A stretch of 64,000 nt of DNA from SHZL01 sp963708905 (GTDB taxonomy: Bacteria; Pseudomonadota; Gammaproteobacteria; Xanthomonadales; SZUA-36), in the NCBI GenBank assembly GCA_963708905.1, contig CAVPUV010000060.1, positions 1 to 64,000 on the forward strand, read 5' to 3'. The translations under genes and the position numbers were made by a program. Positions 16,950-25,260 of the stretch are shown here, in pieces. The notes under the pieces were generated by a model that was not told the DNA's origin, did no database searches, and saw only the letters and a list, made by a program, of their open reading frames with translations. Within the stretch, counting starts at the first letter, position 1; every line of letters begins with the position of its first letter.

Positions 16950-18664
16950 CCTCCCTCGAGCTCGAACTGCAACTGGCCGTCATCCACGTTGCCGCGGAAA
17001 CGTCGGGCCGGCTGGCCACCTTGTCCAGGCACCGGCTCATCATGACCGGGCGGAGCTGACGGCAGATTTTCGACCGCCAGCGAATAGTCGTCATGGCCCC
17101 ATTCGCACTTGCGCAGCACCGCCTTGGGAATCTTCCTGACCGTCAGGTTCTCGAACTGCCCGGGATCGCAACGAAACGCGCTGCAGCAGATCAGCAGGCT
17201 GCGCTCCGGGCCGACCGCGTCGCTGAGTTTCGTCAGCATGTCCTTGCTCATGAACTGCGTGGTAACGTAGATGAAGTCTGCTTCTGAACTCTGACCCTGC
17301 TGCCAGTAAACATCCGGATTCGGATCGAAGCTGAAGCCCTCCAGCTTGCACATCGCTTCGGCCAGCATCGCGGCGTTGAACTCAGGATTGATCACCGGGT
17401 TACCCCATTCGTCCTCGACGATCAGGGAGGGACCGAGGCGGTAGTAACGGAAGCCACCGCCGCCCTTCCAGTCGACAGGTTTGCTGATGCCGCCCTGGTC
17501 TTGTCCGTCGATGACCTTCTTCAGGCGTGGAATGATGTGCGTATGGCAGTGTTCGCCCAGTTCGACCATGATCCAGCGGCGCCCCATTTTGTGCGCCACC
17601 GCGCCAGTAGTGCCGGAGCCGGCGAAGGAGTCGAGGACGAGGTCGCCGGGGTTCGAACCAAGTTCCACAATTCGCTGTATCAACCTCTCAGGCTTTGGGG
17701 TGCCAAAAATATCTTCTGTATTGAATGCCACCACCTCGCGCTTGGCGTCCTGATTGTCGCCAACATCGGAACGCAGCCACACGGTCATGCACACGATCCC
17801 TTCCTGTACTTCGCCAAGGAATCTTTTGATGCGCGGAACATTTCCTCCGTTTACGCCAAACCAAATTCGATTATCTGCTACCAATTCCTTGAAGCGTAAT
17901 TCAGATGCTCCCCAGCAGCGGCCTTTTGTCGGCATCAACCTACGTCCTGAGGGTGTCTCGATCTGATAAATGTTCGCGCTTTCGCCGGTGCGGGCAAACT
18001 GCGCGCCTCGCTGCCCGCCGGTCAGGCTAATTGTGAAATCGCCTGAAGTCCAAGGACCGCGTGGATCATTGTCGGGATTGGAATATCGGGCGTCTGCCTC
18101 TGCCGTTCTTTCTAGCAGATTAGGGCGCCATATCTCTTTGTTCTTGGCATAAACCAGTACGTGGTCATGGCTGTCGGACAGCCAGATCGCATTGGCCTGG
18201 GGTGAGAACTTCTTTTGCCACACGGCATTGACCACGAAGTTGGTGCGGCCGAAGACCTCGTCGCACAGAATTTTCAGGTAGTGACACTCAGTATCATCAA
18301 TGGTTATCCAAAGCGAACCATTATCTGCAAGCAACCGCCTCAATTGCTCAAGACGATCACGCATGAGTGTGAGCCAGAGCGAGTGTTCGATTCCGTCGTC
18401 ATAGTGCGTAAACGCTGAACCGGTGTTGTACGGCGGGTCGATGTAGATGCACTTGACCTTGCCGGTGAACTCCTGCTCCAGCGCCTTGAGCGCCAGGAGG
18501 TTGTCGCCGAAGATCAGCCGGTTGTCGAACAGGTCATTCTCGCCAACCCGTTGGGCGGCATGGTATGACCTGGCCGGATCTTCGATCAGGATGCGCGGCT
18601 CCAGCTTCGGCCGGTTTTCCTTGCCGATCCATGTCAGTTCCAGGCGATTATTGTTTTTGGCCAT
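16946..18664 (-). CDS. Type III-like adenine DNA methyltransferase, Mod subunit
   Basis: A 572-residue beta-class N6-adenine methyltransferase: catalytic DPPY (IDPPYNTG, residues 76-79) comes before the AdoMet-binding FAGSGTTGAVA (about residue 343), and LIFGDNLLALK precedes both. The region between holds the target-recognition domain, which gives sequence specificity. The C-terminal 150 residues (from about VIVEDEWGNP) are typical of the larger Mod proteins found with COG3587-type Res partners. The start codon is 10 bases beyond the stop of the DUF4276 gene, so the methyltransferase is embedded in one operon with the AAA/DUF4276 pair. Confidence 0.93.
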   Translation of the reverse strand: MAKNNNRLELTWIGKENRPKLEPRILIEDPARSYHAAQRVGENDLFDNRLIFGDNLLALKALEQEFTGKVKCIYIDPPYNTGSAFTHYDDGIEHSLWLTLMRDRLEQLRRLLADNGSLWITIDDTECHYLKILCDEVFGRTNFVVNAVWQKKFSPQANAIWLSDSHDHVLVYAKNKEIWRPNLLERTAEADARYSNPDNDPRGPWTSGDFTISLTGGQRGAQFARTGESANIYQIETPSGRRLMPTKGRCWGASELRFKELVADNRIWFGVNGGNVPRIKRFLGEVQEGIVCMTVWLRSDVGDNQDAKREVVAFNTEDIFGTPKPERLIQRIVELGSNPGDLVLDSFAGSGTTGAVAHKMGRRWIMVELGEHCHTHIIPRLKKVIDGQDQGGISKPVDWKGGGGFRYYRLGPSLIVEDEWGNPVINPEFNAAMLAEAMCKLEGFSFDPNPDVYWQQGQSSEADFIYVTTQFMSKDMLTKLSDAVGPERSLLICCSAFRCDPGQFENLTVRKIPKAVLRKCEWGHDDYSLAVENLPSAPPGHDEPVPGQGGQPARRFRGNVDDGQLQFELEGG

Positions 18665-18674
18665 GGGCTGCGCG

Positions 18675-19235
18675 TCACACTGTGGCAGCGAGACGCCGTA
18701 AGCCGCTCACGAAGACGGCAAAACTATGCGATCGAGTGTTATCCGGGTCAAGGTAGGGTCCGATTGCCCGTGAGCCGGCAATCTTCTGGTAGCGGTAATT
18801 GGTCAACTTTTCAAGTTCCTGGGAGGCATTGGCCAGCGCATCTGACGACCGGAACTTTGCCCGATCTTGTTTCGCCGAAAGCTGGTTGATTTGCAAAGCC
18901 TGCTCGACAGCAGCAAGGTCTGAGAGAAACCAGCTTTCGATTTCATGACAAGCGATCCGAACGAGCGCGTCCGGACGGCCAGCATCACGGCATTTTTCCA
19001 CCAAACCGGTCTTCACGACGTGACAGTCGGCTGAGTCCTTGTCGCGCAACACCACAAATCGCGCTCTGGGCTTGCGATAACCTCTAAGGCGCCGCACCAG
19101 TTGTTTCTCCAGGTCCTGTTTGCCTTCAAATACAACAAAGCGAACAGGCAAATCCGCTGGCAAAATCCGGGGCAAAAGCCCCTGCAACATCGCTTCCGCC
19201 GAGGGCTCTTCGAGCAGAAATACAATTTCAACCAT
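18675..19235 (-). CDS. DUF4276 (Toprim-like) protein
   Basis: A 186-residue protein. The N-terminal VEIVFLLEEPSAEAML carries an acidic E..E pattern, and VVLRDKDSADC (residues 61-71) carries a DxDxxD pattern. This is the arrangement of a Toprim catalytic core. A later HEIESWFL segment (about 115) is typical of DUF4276. The gene's start codon overlaps the AAA ATPase stop by one base (19235), so the two are coupled. Pairs of AAA ATPase and Toprim/DUF4276-type nuclease occur in OLD-like and PARIS-like defence systems, where the ATPase senses an invader and releases the nuclease. A role in defence is inference from family and neighbours. Confidence 0.8.
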   Translation of the reverse strand: MVEIVFLLEEPSAEAMLQGLLPRILPADLPVRFVVFEGKQDLEKQLVRRLRGYRKPRARFVVLRDKDSADCHVVKTGLVEKCRDAGRPDALVRIACHEIESWFLSDLAAVEQALQINQLSAKQDRAKFRSSDALANASQELEKLTNYRYQKIAGSRAIGPYLDPDNTRSHSFAVFVSGLRRLAATV

Positions 19236-20419
19236 TAAGGGTCGACTCCCCCGAAGAACCCTTGCTTCCAGAGATAACCCATCTGGTCACCTTCTGCCAT
19301 ATAACCGCTGACTTGCTCATCGTCCGAGGCGCGGCACACTTTGGTGTAGCCTCCTTCCTTGACCAGCCAGAAAACTTCCTCAAGTGCGCAAGCATTGAGA
19401 AAGTCGGGGGAGTGAGTCGAAATGAATACCTGTCCACCGCGCCGGGCGTAGTCACGAAATTCCTCGGCGAGTTCCATCAGCAGCCGTGGGTACAACTGAT
19501 TTTCGGGCTCCTCCACGCAAAGAAGCGGATGAGGATTCGGGTCGTAGAGCAGTACGAGGTAGGCGAACATTTTGATGGTGCCATCAGACACGTGGCGGGC
19601 AAGAAACGGGTCTTCAAATGAACCGTCCTGAAATTTGAGCATGACCCGGCCTTCCTCGGTTGTCTTGGCTTCAACATGTGAGATACCGGGAACGCGTCGC
19701 TTGAGCTGATCAATGATCCGGTCAAAGACTTCGCGGTGCCGTTTGTAAAGGAATTCAGTGACCAGTGCCAGGTTTTCACCCTGGGTGGAGAGGTGCTCCG
19801 CATGGCCAGCTTCCTGCTCAGGCCGGGCACGCTGGATATGAAAGTCGGAAATATGCCAGTTGGAAATCAGCTCGCCCAATGCCATGGCCGCCGGGAACTT
19901 TTTGAACTGTGCAAGTCCCTTGACCGCCAAAGTGTCGGCAGACTTGAGAACTTGCGGTTCCCGAACCAAATCCTGCTCATTTTCTACCTTGTCCGGTTCG
20001 TTGGTTACTGCCTGGCCCTCGCCTCTGCTGAAGTCGAGAAAATGCCACGGCTGGCCCTTGCTTCCCCGGCGATACTTCAACAGCTCGCGTTCTATGATGG
20101 GCGTTCCATTCTGCTCGTTGATTGCAACGAAATAAGTAATAAGTGGCGAGCCTTCCTGCTCCCTGAACTTTAACTCAATCTCTATAGGTCCTTGCGTATC
20201 GCGGCTGCGCGCTTCCTGAAATCCGCGGCTTCCACCCAGTTTCGTCAGGGCTACGTGAACATCCTCGGTCATCGCATCCTTAAGAAATCCAAACACGCTG
20301 AAGATGGTGGATTTTCCGCTACCATTTGCTCCGACCAGCACACACATCCGCGGGATATTTCGGAGTTCGGCATCTTTGAATGCCTTGAAATTTTTGAGCT
20401 TGATGGATTCAAGTTTCAT
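19235..20419 (-). CDS. AAA ATPase of the AAA_15/AAA_21 (RecF-like) type
   Basis: A 394-residue ABC/SMC-like ATPase starting at MKLESIKLKNFKAFKDAE, with GGAGA upstream of the ATG. It has Walker A GANGSGKST (about residues 29-37), a DGTIKMFAYLVLLYDP signature segment, Walker B LLCVEEPENQLYP and the D-loop/H-loop FISTHSPDFLNA. The single-lobed layout without a long coiled coil matches AAA_15/AAA_21 proteins found in antiphage modules. Its likely partner is the DUF4276 protein. It lies 29 bases downstream of the large helicase, inside the restriction-modification operon. Confidence 0.9.
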   Translation of the reverse strand: MKLESIKLKNFKAFKDAELRNIPRMCVLVGANGSGKSTIFSVFGFLKDAMTEDVHVALTKLGGSRGFQEARSRDTQGPIEIELKFREQEGSPLITYFVAINEQNGTPIIERELLKYRRGSKGQPWHFLDFSRGEGQAVTNEPDKVENEQDLVREPQVLKSADTLAVKGLAQFKKFPAAMALGELISNWHISDFHIQRARPEQEAGHAEHLSTQGENLALVTEFLYKRHREVFDRIIDQLKRRVPGISHVEAKTTEEGRVMLKFQDGSFEDPFLARHVSDGTIKMFAYLVLLYDPNPHPLLCVEEPENQLYPRLLMELAEEFRDYARRGGQVFISTHSPDFLNACALEEVFWLVKEGGYTKVCRASDDEQVSGYMAEGDQMGYLWKQGFFGGVDP

Positions 20420-20448
20420 TCGAAAATCTCCTTTCTGGTTCGCATACC

Positions 20449-23301
20449 CTAACTGATCTTCCATCTTATGGTGAACAAGGATTGTACGGTATTGGTATGC
20501 GTCAATTGTTTCTCTATTTTCCCAATCAACTCTTCCCTTTGCAGGTCAATAGCGTCTTGGGCGTCAAACAATTCACGTCGCCGGTCATTGCGGCGGCGTT
20601 CCAGCTCGCGAACCTGCTTCTGGTGGGTCAACTTGTCCTGCAATGCCTGTGCGAGGGCGGACGTGCGGCGAAGTTCACGGATCTGCTTGTCGAGTTCCTT
20701 GATCTCGTGCTCCAGCGAAAGCTTGAGGTCTTCGCTCCAGCGGTCGAGCTTGAGGACTTCCTCATCAAATAATCGGGCGTTGCGGGCGCCGATTTCCCCC
20801 AGCCTGGCCGTGATTTCTGTATCCCGCTGGTTGGTTAGTTCAGAAGTATCTTCGATAGTCACACCGACTTCGGCCGGAAGGGAAAATAACTTGCGGCAGA
20901 TTTCCTCGTCCAGCACCTGGTCCTGGTCTGTTCTGGCGGCAAAGATCAGAAACTCGTCGATCTCCACGGCCGATACGGCCAACTTCGACACCTCCAACCA
21001 GCCCGATTGCCCCACCAGTGGCGCAAGTACGCTGATCCTGGACGGGTGCCTGGTATAGTCAAAGGTCACTTCGGCGACCGGCAGCTCGCGGGTAATGGCC
21101 TGATCGATGAGGCGCAGGGCCAGGGGATGCTCTGGACGATAGAATCGTTCATCCGCCTCATCAGCGGCTTTCCAGTCCAGGTTGTACCAGCCATGGTGCG
21201 CATCAGGGCCAGTGTAGAAGAATCGGGGCAGTTGTGGATCAAACTTTGCCTGGCCGTCCAGTTCGTTTCGCGTGAGGTCGAGCAACCATCGCTCCCGCTG
21301 GGAAAGGCATTCGAGGGTATGCTCACGGCTGATCTTCAGACGGGCACGCACCTCCTCGTCAAAGTGTTCCAGCAAAGCCTGGCGCGTTGCTGCCAGACGC
21401 GCCTGGATTTTGACGTCCAGCTCGGCTTGTAGCGCATCGAATGCTGCCTGGATCTCCTCGTTGGTGCGGCAAGTCTGGTAGACGGTGGCAATGCGGCGCT
21501 CGATATCCACGCCGGATTCCAGCGCGCCCAGCACTTCATCGGAAACGCCAAACACACCGTCAAATAGCCGGAACTTCTCGCTCAGCAGCTCATAGACCCG
21601 CCGGTCGGCCTGATTGCGGCGATTGAGGAAGTTGACGACGACCACGTCGTGTTTCTGCCCATAACGGTGGCAGCGGCCGATGCGCTGCTCGATGCGTTGG
21701 GGGTTCCACGGCAGATCGAAATTGACCACCAGTGAACAGAACTGGAGATTGATGCCCTCCGCGGCCGCCTCTGTTGCCACCAGGATCGTGGCCTCGTCAC
21801 GGAAATACTCGACAATGGCCGCCTTCATGTCGATGGCGCGGGAGCCGCTGATGCGAGCTGTATCCTGATGCCGGACCAGCCAGCGCTGATAAATTTCGGC
21901 ATGATGCGGTTGGTTGTTGGCGCCGTTGATCGTGGCGACCTGGCCATCGTAGCCGTGGGTGATGAGGAGGCTGTAGAGGTAAAGCTGCGTTTCACGCGAT
22001 TCCGTGAAAATCACGGCCTTGCGGGCTGCACCCAGGGCCCCCGCCTTGTCGAAGGCGGTCTTGATGGCGGGAAGCAAGGCATCACCTTTGGCATTGTTGC
22101 CAATGCTGGCTGCCAGCGCGGCGTACTTTCGAAGTTCGCCCAATTCATCCTTCAATTTTTCCGGGTCGATGGTCCGGTCAAACTCTTCCTCGGCATCCTC
22201 GCCATATTCGTCAGCCAGCTCGTCGATACCCTCCAGGTCTTCGTCATCGAGCAGCTCCAACTGGTCTTGAAGGTTATCCAGACGATCGGCGAGGCGGCGC
22301 AGAGTGCGGGCGATGGCAAAGGTGGACGAGGCCAGCAGCTTGCGCAACACCATGGTGATGAGTTGTCGCTGGCTGGCGGGTAGCGCATAGAGCACGTCAC
22401 GCTGAAGATACGTCGTGATCTTGTCGTACAGGGCCTGCTCTGCATCCGTGGGCAGAAACTCCTGGGTAATTGGAACTCGATTGGTGAACGGAATGTATTC
22501 AATCACCTGCTTGCGCAAAGCTCGCGTGCACACCGGAGCAATTCGCTGCTTCAGTCTCAGGTTGCGCGTGACCTCATCAACATTGTTGATGAACTGCTCC
22601 CGAAACGAAGCGATGTCGCCAAATACGTGGGTATCGATGACACCGACCAGGCTGAACAGCTCCAGCAGGGAGTTCTGCAACGGCGTCGCGGTGAGTAGTA
22701 ACTTGGGCGCGCTTCCGACGGCATCGGTGATGCGGTGTGCCATGGTTTTGCGCGCATGGGGGTTGTTCTGTAAACGCGTTCGGGACCGGTATACATTCCT
22801 CAGGCGGTGCGCTTCATCGATGACCACCGCATCCCAGGGAATTTGCGCCACTTCCGCGGACTTTGCAGCGGCGAAGTTGTAGGAGCAGATGATCGCTTGG
22901 TCTGCCTGGTCAAACGGGTTGATCTGGCCGTCCTTCTGCAGTCGATTGAACACACTGCCATCCAGAACCTCGGAGGGCAGAAAGAACTTCTCATCCAGTT
23001 CCTGCTGCCATTGTTTGCGCAGTATCGCTGGAACGATGATCAGAATGCGCCGGCGGCGTTCGGCCCAGCGCTGAGAGAGGACGATACCGGCCTCAACGGT
23101 TTTGCCCAGACCAACCTCATCGGCCAGTATCGCGCCGTTGGTAAAAGGCGAGCGTAAAGCAAACAATGCGGCATCAACCTGGTGCGGGTTGAGATCCACC
23201 CGGGCATTCGCAATCGACCGCGACAGCGCGGCAATGCCGCCACCGGACCCGCGCAGGGTCAGGGCGTGGGCCCAGTACTGGCTGTGGTAGGTTGTGGTCA
23301 C
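20449..23301 (-). CDS. Large SNF2/RapA-like helicase associated with restriction-modification
   Basis: A 950-residue helicase from GTG 23301. Motif I is ADEVGLGKTVEAGIV (about residues 60-74), motif II VIDEAHRLRN (about 158), motif III LTATPLQNSL, and motifs V/VI ATEAAAEGINLQF and QRIGRCHRYGQ. A very acidic stretch (ELADEYGEDAEEEFD) separates the lobes, and the last 150 residues are charged and likely coiled-coil. This HepA/DrmD-like class is often encoded next to type III-like mod and res genes. No strong start signal is visible and the 187 bases up to the AlbA_2 gene stop contain only short frames. Confidence 0.9.
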   Translation of the reverse strand: MTTTYHSQYWAHALTLRGSGGGIAALSRSIANARVDLNPHQVDAALFALRSPFTNGAILADEVGLGKTVEAGIVLSQRWAERRRRILIIVPAILRKQWQQELDEKFFLPSEVLDGSVFNRLQKDGQINPFDQADQAIICSYNFAAAKSAEVAQIPWDAVVIDEAHRLRNVYRSRTRLQNNPHARKTMAHRITDAVGSAPKLLLTATPLQNSLLELFSLVGVIDTHVFGDIASFREQFINNVDEVTRNLRLKQRIAPVCTRALRKQVIEYIPFTNRVPITQEFLPTDAEQALYDKITTYLQRDVLYALPASQRQLITMVLRKLLASSTFAIARTLRRLADRLDNLQDQLELLDDEDLEGIDELADEYGEDAEEEFDRTIDPEKLKDELGELRKYAALAASIGNNAKGDALLPAIKTAFDKAGALGAARKAVIFTESRETQLYLYSLLITHGYDGQVATINGANNQPHHAEIYQRWLVRHQDTARISGSRAIDMKAAIVEYFRDEATILVATEAAAEGINLQFCSLVVNFDLPWNPQRIEQRIGRCHRYGQKHDVVVVNFLNRRNQADRRVYELLSEKFRLFDGVFGVSDEVLGALESGVDIERRIATVYQTCRTNEEIQAAFDALQAELDVKIQARLAATRQALLEHFDEEVRARLKISREHTLECLSQRERWLLDLTRNELDGQAKFDPQLPRFFYTGPDAHHGWYNLDWKAADEADERFYRPEHPLALRLIDQAITRELPVAEVTFDYTRHPSRISVLAPLVGQSGWLEVSKLAVSAVEIDEFLIFAARTDQDQVLDEEICRKLFSLPAEVGVTIEDTSELTNQRDTEITARLGEIGARNARLFDEEVLKLDRWSEDLKLSLEHEIKELDKQIRELRRTSALAQALQDKLTHQKQVRELERRRNDRRRELFDAQDAIDLQREELIGKIEKQLTHTNTVQSLFTIRWKIS

Positions 23302-23487
23302 ACTCAGCTCAACCCCGATCTTTTCAGCAGGCAGCCCGATGAAAACATCGAAGGTAACGGCTTCAATAATCTCGATAGGGTTGCCTTATGGACGAAAACC
23401 CGACCCGCAGCGTCCTTCATAGTTTCATAACCTTCCAAATCTCTCGGAACAGGCAGAGAAAGGGTAAGAACCGCTGGATTCCATGCG

Positions 23488-24942
23488 TCATTCCTCCCTT
23501 ATGATTTCAAGTACCCGCCGCCCCTTTTCCGTCAGGTGGTATTTCTGCAGACGGCTTTGGGGTTTGTCGGGGAGGGTCATTTCGATCAGACCGGCGGAGA
23601 GCGTTGGAAGCATGTAAGCAAGACGGAAGTGTTCATCGTGCTTTATGCCAACACGGGACTGCAACTCTTTGCGCGACAATACGCCGTCGCACGCACGCAG
23701 AAGTCTGACGACTTCCCCGGTGACTTCCCCGGTGACTTCCCCGGTGACTTGTGCAGTGTCTTCCGAATCAGCCAGAGGGATGGTCGTGACAAAGACGTTG
23801 GAGCGCTCCTCGAAGATTGGGGTGGCGCCATGACTATAGATCGGCAGGTATCTGGTGACGTTGTAGACACCGGACCCAGCTTGCTCATAGCGCCCCATCT
23901 GCAGCATGAACCGGCAGATGGTGGGATTCTTGGGGAAAGGCGTGAAGTGGGCTGGATCAATGCGCCCGCGGAGGTGTGGCACATGCGGATTGCAGAATAC
24001 CACTTTGTCCCTGAAGATGGTGACCGTGGCTGGTGCCGCGCTGGTGTATTCCCGGTGGGCAATGAGGTTGGAGACCAGTTCGCGAAAAATGCGGTCGCGC
24101 AGGCTGACGCGCTCGTTGCCCTCCAGATAGAATGGATCGTTCAGGTGCTTCTCGACGAATGCCATCAGTTGTTCGAACGTTTCGATGAGATTGGTGTACA
24201 GCATGACCCGGTCGTCGTAGCGGTCCACGTTGTCCCTCCGTAACAGTGCATCAAAGACCATGGCCGGGGCGGCCTCCTGAATGGTGGCGTCGCTGCCGAA
24301 CATGAGCGCGGCGGCGAGTGTGTAGCCAATTTCCGACGATAGAGGGTCTTTGCGGATGAACCCGCCGATTCCAAGGAGCTCCTCGTCACTCAGTTTCACC
24401 CAGGGATGATCGCGCCGCTGGGCATTCAGCAGGGATCGCGCCTGTTCAAACAGGTCGGGGCGCAGGTCGGCCATGCCGAGCCATGGTAGTACGCGTTGCT
24501 CGCTGTAGAAACTCAGCTTGCGGTTGACCAATCCGGCGATGCGGTAGGGATCCTTGATGCGGTAATCGCCGTCCTCGCTGCGGAGAAACACTGTCCCGTC
24601 TGTCTGATGCACCTGCGAACTGACTGGCACCTGCGTCTTGATGACCCATTTGCCGTTGATCTGCTCTTCGTGAGAGAACAAGAGATAGGGCGGATCAAGT
24701 TTCTGGGGGTTGTTGGATAAATTGGCGATATCGGCTTTGATCCGGGGAATCGCGGTAGCATCGATGCCGGAAACTTTGCCGCCATCCTCCACGCCCAGCA
24801 CGATGAGCCCACCGTCCATATTGAGGAAGGCGCAAACGGTTTCAAAAAAGCTGCCGGGTAGCCGGTTACCAGCTGTCTTGAATTCCAGGGCGAGCCCTTC
24901 TCGTGCCCCAAACGGGTGTTGTTTGTCGCGTCGCGGCCTCAT
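23488..24942 (-). CDS. AlbA_2 (Schlafen-like) ATP-binding protein with winged-helix tail
   Basis: A 484-residue protein. The N-terminal AlbA_2 domain shows EGLALEFKTAGN, ETVCAFLNMDGGLIVLGVEDGG (about residues 15-55). The central part has RELVSNLIAHREY and AGSGVYNVTRYLP, the ATP-binding (HATPase_c_4) signature. A VTGEVTGEVTGEV run (about 397-409) links to a C-terminal winged-helix segment (SRKELQSRVGIK..., EKGRRVLEII). Such proteins are predicted transcriptional regulators or nucleic-acid enzymes, common in defence islands. It heads the minus-strand gene series and may regulate it. The TGEV run reflects a 12-bp DNA repeat at about 23711-23755, known in this family. Confidence 0.88.
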   Translation of the reverse strand: MRPRRDKQHPFGAREGLALEFKTAGNRLPGSFFETVCAFLNMDGGLIVLGVEDGGKVSGIDATAIPRIKADIANLSNNPQKLDPPYLLFSHEEQINGKWVIKTQVPVSSQVHQTDGTVFLRSEDGDYRIKDPYRIAGLVNRKLSFYSEQRVLPWLGMADLRPDLFEQARSLLNAQRRDHPWVKLSDEELLGIGGFIRKDPLSSEIGYTLAAALMFGSDATIQEAAPAMVFDALLRRDNVDRYDDRVMLYTNLIETFEQLMAFVEKHLNDPFYLEGNERVSLRDRIFRELVSNLIAHREYTSAAPATVTIFRDKVVFCNPHVPHLRGRIDPAHFTPFPKNPTICRFMLQMGRYEQAGSGVYNVTRYLPIYSHGATPIFEERSNVFVTTIPLADSEDTAQVTGEVTGEVTGEVVRLLRACDGVLSRKELQSRVGIKHDEHFRLAYMLPTLSAGLIEMTLPDKPQSRLQKYHLTEKGRRVLEIIREE

Positions 24943-25015
24943 GTCACCTACCAGCGTAACGCAAATAATGTTCTGACATCTATTCTCTCAGGCAGGCTCC
25001 TGGGGTCTCCTCATA

Positions 25016-25260
25016 AACGAAAACCCGGCCCACGACGTCATTCCGGTGGAAATCCGTCGCCGCCTGGGTATCACCCCCGGCTGCCAACTCGATTTCAGTC
25101 TGGAAGGTCATGTCATTCGCGCCGAGGTAAAGCGCCAGCTTGTTCAAACCCATGCCGAAGACGGCTTTGGCATGCTGGTGTGCAAGCGGCCGGGCAAACG
25201 CCGGCTGGCCGATTTCGATATCGCCCTCACCATGCGGGAAGTCAAAGATGATCGCCCTCG
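25016..25260 (+). pseudogene. AbrB/MazE-type antitoxin remnant
   Basis: The frame NENPAHDVIPVEIRRRLGI, then ITPGCQLDFSLEGHVIRAEV and GFGMLVCKRPGKRRLADFD, matches a SpoVT/AbrB antitoxin of the VapB/MazE type. The first strand and start codon are missing, and the frame continues beyond the usual end into the following SWIM gene. It is a 5'-truncated gene; no partner toxin follows. Confidence 0.7.

Noticed and set aside
17640..17670. tRNA T-arm like GGTTCGAACC
   Set aside because: It lies within the Mod coding sequence and no acceptor or anticodon arms fold around it.
23711..23755. 12-bp tandem DNA repeat as a regulatory or phase-variable tract
   Set aside because: It encodes the VTGEV run in the AlbA_2 protein, a known feature of that family. 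A unit of 12 keeps the frame, so it cannot switch expression by slippage.
23386..25040. Possible short repeat (ACGAAAACCCG at 23391 and 25017)
   Set aside because: The match is about 20 bases with several differences and no consistent boundaries; likely chance or a coding similarity too short to use.
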